A stretch of 57,500 bases of DNA from Halisarca cf. caerulea. Its lineage: Eukaryota > Porifera > Demospongiae > Chondrillida > Halisarcidae. Location of the stretch: the NCBI GenBank assembly GCA_963170055.1, contig CAUJGJ010000085.1, positions 172,701 through 230,200 on the forward strand. The letters are read 5' to 3'. Shown here piece after piece: positions 45,693-57,500 of the stretch. Numbering within the stretch: position 1 is the stretch's first letter; every line of letters begins with the position of its first letter. The notes beneath the pieces are model-generated. The model was not told the origin of the DNA. It saw nothing but the letters and a program-made list of their open reading frames with translations, and did not search any database. Both the position numbers and the translations under genes were made by a program.

Positions 45693-47759
45693 TCAATCAC
45701 TTTCTTCCTCCTCTGATTCCTCTTCTGCTTCTTGAAGCCAAGACACAATGGGCTGCACAGCCTTCACAATGTCTTCACTCTCAGTTGACTTCTGCAGTGA
45801 TTCAAACCATCGCAATATATGCATTTCTTCTACAACGTCCAGTTCATATAGAGTGAGGAGAAGCCGAGGAAAGATGGCCAAAATGGATGGATTGCTGGTG
45901 GACAATTCACCCATCACCTCAAGTACCGCCACTTGGCTCTCCGCTGTCTTGATGTAGTGCTTCAGCAGTTCTTGCTGTGATGTGCATGCATTCTTAAGAT
46001 AAGGGAGGAGCTCAGTAGGAGGAGTTGGGGGGCCCTCTAGTATGGCCCTCATCACCACCAATGGCACGTCTTGAATGGGAATGTTGTATGCGTGTTTAGA
46101 TGCATTGATTGCTAGAATCAAATTATCTGACGACACCAACTCCGCAATACCTGAATGAATGCTGTCACGAACTTCCTCAAAGAAAAGCAAATCGTCATCT
46201 TGTCCAACCTCCCCTTCTCCATCACCATTCACACTCACATTAGAAGACACTGAACTGAAAGTACTGTCGGAATCAGCACTGTCCTCAACTGCCCATTTCT
46301 CCATGACAACATCGTTGTCCTCATCAGCACCGGTTGAAGGAAGGATCCACTTTCTTCCCTGACTCTCTGGTCCAAATTGAGGAGACAAACTTTGTTGTGT
46401 TTCCTGAACAACAGTGTCGTCTTCATCAGAATCAAAACCAGAGGCAGTGAGGAAGGAAGTGTCATCCTTCAGTGTGACTCTTGTTCCTGGAGGTACTGTA
46501 CAGCTTGGCCCAATGGTGACGTTGTAGGAGATGACACACCCCTGAGACAGCACAGAGGAGGACTTGAGGATGGCCGCATTGCACACGATGGACCGCACAA
46601 CGTGGCAGCCATCTTCAATGACAACGTTGTCCCAGATGTAGGAGCCTTGAATTTTGACTCGTTCGCCAATTTTGCATGATTTCCCAATCACGCTCTTTGA
46701 GATGAGCGTATCGGCTCCAATGTTGCTTTTCGGACCAATAACTACATCCTCCTCCAGGACACACCCCCTCCCAAGGGTCACGCCCTGCCCCATGTAGACA
46801 TTGCGTCTGCTGTAGGAGTAGGGCACGGGAAAGGTGAGGGGCTTGTCAGGAACTAGTGGGTACACCCATCGATGGATCACGTCTTTGCTGATGGAGTCAT
46901 ACGTGTGGAGATTGCACACTCTAGCTGCGTACTTCTCGGATATAACGTTGACATAGATGTTATTTCCGAGAATTTCCTCATTCACCAAAATGCCCCTGAC
47001 AAAGTGATCACGGGTTTCGTAATCGTAGTTATCGGTAAAAATAGCCGGCACATGCGGAGAACAAACTGATACGTGACAATCGAGGAAATCATAACGAAGA
47101 TCAACAGCTTTCTTGTTAGCTTTCTTTAACACATTCAAAGGAATATTAATGTGCCGTTTCTTCATGACCTTCTCGTAGTGAATCAGACGTCCACTGTTGA
47201 CATCCACAGCAACGAAAATATCATCTTCAGAACTTCTGGTTCGATGATCGGGAGAGGCCTCCTTATACACCACAGTCATAATGTTCATCTTGTCCTTGAG
47301 AGAGCGCTCTTTGTGTGACTGAATGATGGACTTCAAATCCACATTGGCAACTACGTCTCCTGACACCAGGACAAAGTCGGAGCGGATCAACGACCTCGCG
47401 TCAATGTCCCTCAATACGTCACCCACCGAGATGTGTCCTGCAGAACTCATCACCTTGACAACAGAAGGACATGATGGTCTGCAGAATTCTGACTCTTCTA
47501 CGTGCTCCTTTATCTTCTCAGCGTGATTCTTACAGTAAACAAATATTTCTTGAACACCGTTTGAAACCAGGAGCTCCAAAGTATAATCGATCAAAGGAGT
47601 ATTTACTAGAGGTAGGAGAGCTCTCGGCTGCTCAACAGTGATGGGGAGGAAACGGTAGTTAAAGCTATCAGCGATGAGGACTGCCTGTGTAATCTCTTCT
47701 GCGTCCCATTTTCCCCGGGGAGCGGTCTTCTTGGCTGGTTTACTTGTCTTCTTACTCAT
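45693..47759 (-). CDS. EIF2B5: translation initiation factor eIF2B subunit epsilon
   Basis: A single-exon frame of 688 residues (human 721). It is the catalytic subunit of the guanine nucleotide exchange factor for eIF2 in the cytosol. After a basic leader the nucleotidyltransferase-like domain begins at about residue 27: ITQAVLIADSFNYRFLPITV, PRALLPLVNTPLIDYTLELL, SDFVLVSGDVVANVDL. A left-handed beta-helix of hexapeptide repeats runs about 316-423 (VTLGRGCVLEEDVVIGPKSN, GADTLISKSVIGKSCKIG). The C-terminal W2/HEAT domain (about 526-688) ends in acidic EEAEEESEEEESD, as expected for the catalytic C-terminus. The ATG at 47759 is preferred. An in-frame ATG at 47825 would add 22 residues but overlaps the HAUS1 start on the other strand. 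Confidence 0.96.
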   Translation of the reverse strand: MSKKTSKPAKKTAPRGKWDAEEITQAVLIADSFNYRFLPITVEQPRALLPLVNTPLIDYTLELLVSNGVQEIFVYCKNHAEKIKEHVEESEFCRPSCPSVVKVMSSAGHISVGDVLRDIDARSLIRSDFVLVSGDVVANVDLKSIIQSHKERSLKDKMNIMTVVYKEASPDHRTRSSEDDIFVAVDVNSGRLIHYEKVMKKRHINIPLNVLKKANKKAVDLRYDFLDCHVSVCSPHVPAIFTDNYDYETRDHFVRGILVNEEILGNNIYVNVISEKYAARVCNLHTYDSISKDVIHRWVYPLVPDKPLTFPVPYSYSRRNVYMGQGVTLGRGCVLEEDVVIGPKSNIGADTLISKSVIGKSCKIGERVKIQGSYIWDNVVIEDGCHVVRSIVCNAAILKSSSVLSQGCVISYNVTIGPSCTVPPGTRVTLKDDTSFLTASGFDSDEDDTVVQETQQSLSPQFGPESQGRKWILPSTGADEDNDVVMEKWAVEDSADSDSTFSSVSSNVSVNGDGEGEVGQDDDLLFFEEVRDSIHSGIAELVSSDNLILAINASKHAYNIPIQDVPLVVMRAILEGPPTPPTELLPYLKNACTSQQELLKHYIKTAESQVAVLEVMGELSTSNPSILAIFPRLLLTLYELDVVEEMHILRWFESLQKSTESEDIVKAVQPIVSWLQEAEEESEEEESD

Positions 47760-47823
47760 ACTACTCAGTAGCCATTTTACAGAGAGCGAATCCACGTGCT
47801 GTATCACGTGATCCTTTGCTATC
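47760..47823. promoter_or_regulatory. EIF2B5/HAUS1 bidirectional promoter with two CACGTG E-boxes
   Basis: CACGTG lies at 47793-47798 and 47805-47810, twelve bases apart, within only 64 bases separating the start codons. AAAATGGCTAC (minus strand, 47768-47778) is YY1-like. Confidence 0.7.
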
Positions 47824-48767
47824 ATGGAGCAGAATTTGGCGGAACAACATTCAGAAGTAAGCCTTTTCCTAGTCGAAGCATTCTAGAAATCACCAATAAT
47901 TTTATCCCCACTATAGATCCAGAAATGGCTCGAGGACACACTTGGTGGAGAAAATGTCCCGGAGTATGAGATAAACTCCAAAACAGTTAATCATTTGTAC
48001 ACTCTCATGGAAGAGTCCTGTGCAAAGAAAAAGACTATGGAAATTTTATTAGAAGACTTGGAGAGGAAAACGTCGGAATACGAATCTGAAAGTACTTGAA
48101 GCTACTGAATTTATGGTGGAAGTCAATTTGTATTTGAAATCGACTTTTGGCGGGAAATTTGATGTCTGTGTGGAATACTCACGATTCACATGTACCAAGT
48201 CTCAGACTCTCTCTCTACCCTGTATTTGCTAGGGAGGCATTTATTCAAACAGGAAAACCAATAGTGTTGTAGTATCTATGACATAAGTATGCTAATCTGG
48301 CGTAGCTGACCCATTTTGTGTGCCGGGCGGAAGGGTTGGCTGCACCAGACAATAAGTATGCCATTGTACATCTCCTCCTCATTTTGCAGCCGTCTATGGT
48401 GGTAATTTGGATTGGATTGGATTAATCTTATTTAAACTGGAACACCCACTTAGCCATTGGCTACTTTTCAGGGGGCCCAGTAATCACAGTACAGAATCAA
48501 CAAACAAACAAACAAACAAACATACTACATTGTTAATTGTTATTATAAACTGTCAATTGTTCAATCATCCAATGTTCAATTCTTTTGGTGGCTGTAGTGG
48601 GCATTCTCCACTCTTCTGTCTTGGTGGTGGCAGGGGGTGCAGAGAAAAAAGGCCAGAAACACCATCACTGGGACTGGACCTTAGTCCATCCCATAACTCA
48701 GCTCTTGTTGTCACATCAGCAGCCCACTAAGCCACCAGCACCCCCAATTTGATAATTGATCAGTGCC

Positions 48768-48802
<35 letters not shown>

Positions 48803-49019
48803 CATGTATGGACTAATAACTGTATCTAAGCATGTGTGAGTGGATATGTTGGTACTATGAAATTACTCCTGTGTTTGTTGACTGTCAGATCAAAGGTTGG
48901 GGACCATTCTTGAAAGATGTGGAGTTAGTGAAGACAGGCTCTCAGCTGAGGGTCAGTCTGCTCTTCACATTGTGGCCCAAGTAGCTGGGGAACTAAGTGT
49001 GAAGGACACTTCGGAAACC

Positions 49020-49061
<42 letters not shown>

Positions 49062-50489
49062 TATATATGTGTATGTATGTGTGTGTGTGTGTGTGTGTGT
49101 GTTGGTTTGTAAGTACACTTGAACCACTGCATATATGCAGCTTCGTTCTCGGGCTGAGTAACTTGCGTAAACGACAATCCCACACTGCCTGCCAACTGAA
49201 GCTGGCAGAACTGGAGGCCAAAGACTTAGAAGAGAAGAGACAAACTCTCCAAGCAACAAAAAACACCATTGCAGAGTGAGCTTGTTGTGGTACTGTATGT
49301 AAGTTTGGGCGTGTAAGGAATAGGGTTGGGTAGTATCCTAATGGTGCCATAACCAAGAAATGTTCATGGAGTAAGATTGTGCTGATGGTACAAGGATTTT
49401 GCTGTGTAGTTTTTGAGGGTTGACACACGCAAACCTCATAACAACCTAGACCTGCTAACAAACCAGTACTTGGCGTTAATCTAGGCGTTCGGTGAAGATA
49501 TCTGTTTAATACCATCCAGCGGTTTCGGATTTTCCTTGACCAATCCCGTGATGGGAGGTTTCCAAGGAACATCCGTTACTGCTCTGCCCAGTGCTACTGA
49601 TGAAGGGTGGAATTCCCAAAAAAGGCCTTATAGCACATTGGCAAAACAGCGATGCTTTGTCTCTGGTTAACGTGGTTAGTACATTTTACCTACCCTAGCT
49701 TTAGTTGGAGCTTTTAGAAGTTAAGAAGAGAATTTTAGAGTAGTCGCGTCTTTACGCGCTGAAGTCCTCTCTTTTTACTGTATTTGCCACCGTGATGGTG
49801 CTTTCTATAGTATGGTCAACAGAGTTCACGTAACTCGATTATGTTACAACTACAAATCCTTTTGTCAACAACCTTCATAACATCCAAACCAACCAATGTC
49901 ATGAGCAATATATTTGTGGTGTGGAGTAGTATTGCTAAAATGTGTCAATTAGACTCCTTTAAAAGTTCTAGTGATACGCACTGTATGCTACGGTTTACAC
50001 TAACATTTTGTGTGTGAGGTGTGGAGGTTGTGATTGTTCAACTCAATTTACTTGTTTTGGTTTCTTCCTTTAGAACTTTGAAGAGAGAAAAAGGCAACAG
50101 ACAGAATTCGAGGACAGTTGCAGAAGAATCCGAAAAGAAAAGGGAATTTCTACTACAGAAATCCAAACAGTATTCCCGGCAAATTGACGCATTGAAGGTA
50201 GCAGTTATAAATAATCACGGGAAATTTAAATAGTTAGTCAAATGTTATTGTGCCATTTCCTCACAGAAGCAGCTTCAATTGCTAGGGTATGACCCTGCAA
50301 TTACTCATCAGGCATTAATGAAACAGGCTAATGTTAGTTTCACCTTGTGTGTTCTGTCTGTGTTGCTATTTCACGGTGGTCTGTTGTTTGAAGGACATCG
50401 ATGCAAAAAAGGCTCGTTTGGAATCTGTAGAGCAGCAGTTGTCAGCGTATAGAGATTTACCATTAGTATGTGGTGTGCGTGCGTGTGTG

Positions 50490-50567
<78 letters not shown>

Positions 50568-50913
50568 TGTAGGTAGGTTAGTACGTACTTGTGTGTATTG
50601 TTGGAAATGCATGTAAAAATAATTCACTTCGCTGTTTTATCTCTGTACATGCACACTATATCTTGTCTCTACTGTCATTGCATCGTACTGTGTTCAGGAC
50701 TTGGAGATGGCCAAGCTGAAAGTGGAGGAAGCCAGAAAAGAGCTGGTGAGAGAAACTTGGAAACTGTATGCACTTGCGCATGTACTCATGCATGCACATT
50801 ACACACACGCGCACCTTGATTGCATTTATGACCTTTGCTCTCAATGTATCTCACAGAGTGATCTACGGGAGGAGCTGAGTCAGAAGATAGATCAGCATCA
50901 TGCCACTACTTGA
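47824..50913 (+). CDS. HAUS1: HAUS augmin-like complex subunit 1
   Basis: Nine exons: 47824..47856, 47917..48091, 48889..49021, 49141..49275, 50074..50197, 50267..50332, 50394..50465, 50698..50745, 50857..50913. All are in phase with GT-AG sites, giving 280 residues (human 278). HAUS1 is a coiled-coil subunit of the augmin complex, which recruits gamma-tubulin to spindle microtubules. Family blocks: IQKWLEDTLGGENVPEYEIN, LLEDLERKTSEYESE, GELSVKDTSETR, NRQNSRTVAEESEKKREFLL, LQLLGYDPAITHQALM and the end AKLKVEEARKEL then REELSQKID. Almost the whole protein is heptad-rich. The first exon has only 33 bases. Exons 3 and 7 end directly at (GT)n tracts. The equal length and block order make the call firm. 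Confidence 0.92.
48400..48756 (-). mobile_element. tRNA-derived SINE candidate, minus strand, HAUS1 intron 2
   Basis: Read on the minus strand from about 48752: GGGGGTGCTGGTGGCTTAGT (A-box-like TGGCTTAGTGGG), then AAGGTCCAGTCCC (B-box-like) about 40 bases on. A body follows with (GTTT)n near 48500 and an end rich in AATCCAATCC. Confidence 0.5.
48770..48800 (+). repeat. short (GT)n, HAUS1 intron 2
   Basis: A TG tract about 90 bases before the exon 3 acceptor. Confidence 0.9.
49022..49103 (+). repeat. (GT)n starting at the HAUS1 exon 3 donor
   Basis: CAG|GTGTGTGTG: the donor is part of the tract. Confidence 0.97.
50466..50570 (+). repeat. (GT)n starting at the HAUS1 exon 7 donor
   Basis: TTA|GTATGTGGTGTG runs into the TG tract. 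Confidence 0.97.
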
Positions 50914-51041
50914 ATTTCTCTCATAATGCATTAATTTCTTGTGATTGTATAAGTTTGTATATGTGTGTTTATGTATGCATGCGGTTATATTATCTGTTAT
51001 GCATCTGTCTAATTAACTCATTTCTTTTGATTGTACAGGTT

Positions 51042-51093
<52 letters not shown>

Positions 51094-51258
51094 ATTGCAC
51101 AATTGTGTGTTGGCAAGTATACTGTTTGTAAAACCCAACCACTCCAAGTGCATAGCGCAATAATTTTATTTGATGCAAATTTGTTAAAAAGAAAAGCATT
51201 GACAAAGCTGACATTTGGACCTATCTCCAGCCAAATAGTGATCAAGATGTAGCAGTTT
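50914..51258. other. tail-to-tail region between HAUS1 and MRPS11
   Basis: It contains a (GT)n tract at 51045-51090 and presumed 3' UTRs. No gene is seen. Confidence 0.6.
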
Positions 51259-52494
51259 CTAGAGCCTTCTGGCCTTCCTTGGTCGACAACCATTGTGCGG
51301 AACAGGAGTGACATCAGTGATGGAGACTATGGTCAGCCCGCCGTCCTGAAGACCTTTGACTGAGGACTAGAAGTAGTGGAGTAGAGAGAGGAACAATCAG
51401 GAGGGAGAAAGAGAAGAGGAAAATGAGAATACTTTGTGCAATCATAGGTAATAGATCCAAGGTACAATAGACTTTAGGTGGCTGACTCACTTCCAAACTG
51501 CAGAATACTCGTAGCTTAAAATTGTGTGTACAATAATAACTTGTACACAGAAATAATATAATTCTTAAATAATTCTCTTAAATGCATGCCCTCAGGATCA
51601 AGGGAAAACAAAGTGTACATATTGAGAATAAATATTTGAAATATTCTATTTCAGATAATATATTCTGCATAAACACAACAGGAGAAAGCTCCCTTGGTCC
51701 CACAATTATCCGTTTAAGAAGGTCACACTGTACCTGTCGACCTTTGCCCAAGCCTTTTAGCTTCACCCGAACCGCATTGATTCCCAGGTTCAGTGCTTTC
51801 TGTTGAGGAGATTGGGAGAGACCAAGGAGTAGTGCTTCATGGCAGTCACATTGTCACAAGGATGGAAACACTCACAGATGCAGTCTCCATTCCTGCCGAC
51901 TCAGCAGCAAACGTTGTCCCTCGACGGGAGTTCTTAAACCCGCATGACCCCTATACACACAGCAGACACACATGCACTAGTAACCGGGCGACATGCAACA
52001 CAGAAGTGAGCAAACAGAATTAAAGTTGAAGTATCTTATCACATGAAATTGCAGACCCAAGCACAAGCACACTCACTGCTGATATCCAACACAAGGTTTT
52101 ACCTGGAATGAGATATAGATGTACCTGATCAGCATACATGAGGCATGCATGCTGGGTTCCTACGTATATATGCCATATGTATACAAACCAGCCTTATATA
52201 ATACAGTGGCTATAGAACAGCACCACGTACACTGCAGCTGTAAAAATCAGTTTTTCAAATTGCATTTAAACAAATGTATCAAGTACTGGTACACGCACAC
52301 ACACACACACACACACACAATATTCTTATTGGAAGAAGCAACAAACCTTGCTTGTCAGAAAGAGTGCACATAGTGTTGTTGGCAGTGGCTTTTACATGTA
52401 CGATTGGTAGATCTTCCCAAGCTGCGGCTTCACTGTGCACCAGGCGAATAAAATTGCGAACACAAATCGCTAGACGACTCCGGACGGCAGCCAT
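51259..52494 (-). CDS. MRPS11: mitochondrial ribosomal protein S11 (uS11m)
   Basis: Five minus-strand exons: 52494..52347, 52102..52077, 51950..51876, 51799..51734, 51366..51259, giving 140 residues. It is a component of the mitochondrial small ribosomal subunit platform. The N-terminus [20 protein letters not shown] is basic and lacks acidic residues, as in a mitochondrial targeting peptide. The uS11 fold follows: [64 protein letters not shown] and the highly conserved end [20 protein letters not shown]. The 26-base second exon supplies GKTLCWISA, without which the core strand would be missing. Its flanks are CCAG and GTGAGT. YY1-like AAAATGGCTGCC spans the start codon. Family assignment is near-certain from the C-terminus. 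Confidence 0.94.
52286..52320 (-). repeat. (CA)n, sense (GT)n near the MRPS11 exon 1 donor
   Basis: On the gene's strand the donor AAG|GTTTGT is followed within about 30 bases by TG dinucleotides. Confidence 0.9.
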
Positions 52495-52617
52495 TTTGTA
52501 TACGTTGCGTAACAATGTCGATAATGAATGTCATTAAAATCACAAAATTCGTTTACTCATCACAATTACTGCAGTCTTTTTCAATGCCAATTAAAAATGT
52601 ATCTGTCATAAAAAGTA

Positions 52618-57500
<4,883 letters not shown>

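Noticed and set aside
47760..47825. EIF2B5 start at 47825
   Set aside because: The 22 extra residues are not family-like and would overlap the HAUS1 start; the ATG at 47759 is preferred, though not proven.

Overview
This is a eukaryotic nuclear window from an invertebrate animal, probably an early-branching one such as a sponge. The evidence is a compact set of metazoan genes (RASA1-type RasGAP with SH2-SH3-SH2-PH-C2-GAP, an SHB-type adaptor, augmin HAUS1, nicalin, USP48), GT-AG introns, short shared promoters, and very dense (GT)n/(CA)n and minisatellite DNA. The species assignment is inference. I chained exons by hand from splice signals, reading frame and remembered family features; no alignment was run.

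Layout: 1-3569 (-) an intronless coiled-coil gene running off the left edge; 3772-5794 (+) LINS1; 6751-9052 (-) ADPGK; 9196-15143 (+) nicalin, 13 exons; 15581-18673 (+) DDX46, intronless CDS; 19087-20844 (-) a LYSMD3/4 membrane LysM protein; 20989-22731 (+) an intronless PH-plus-actin-fold protein; 22940-30766 (+) an SHB-family SH2 adaptor with a 6.3 kb last intron; 32747-34822 (-) UTP4, intronless; 34911-45422 (+) RASA1, 18 exons; 45693-47759 (-) EIF2B5, intronless; 47824-50913 (+) HAUS1, 9 exons; 51259-52494 (-) MRPS11 (uS11m), 5 exons including a 26-nt one; 52618 to the right edge (-) the 3' half of USP48.

Genes sit mostly head-to-head (gaps of 202, 143, 144, 88 and 64 bp between start codons) or tail-to-tail. 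Three of the five head-to-head promoters carry clusters of palindromic CACGTG E-boxes: two between ADPGK and NCLN, four between UTP4 and RASA1, two between EIF2B5 and HAUS1. Housekeeping functions dominate: splicing (DDX46), rRNA processing (UTP4), translation initiation (EIF2B5), mitochondrial translation (MRPS11), ER biology (ADPGK, nicalin) and spindle assembly (HAUS1).

The most unusual signal is in the introns. Tandem repeats often start exactly at 5' splice sites. In RASA1 four introns open with a minisatellite whose unit contains the donor site itself: about 26 copies of a 34-bp unit after exon 12, about 20 copies of a 30-bp unit after exon 17, and shorter arrays after exons 5 and 11. 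Many (GT)n tracts also begin at donors in the sense orientation of the host gene, on either DNA strand. Other points of note are the PH-actin fusion with a degraded nucleotide-binding site, a 437-bp MITE with perfect 16-bp terminal inverted repeats inserted at TA, further pogo-like MITEs, and tRNA-like SINE sequences.
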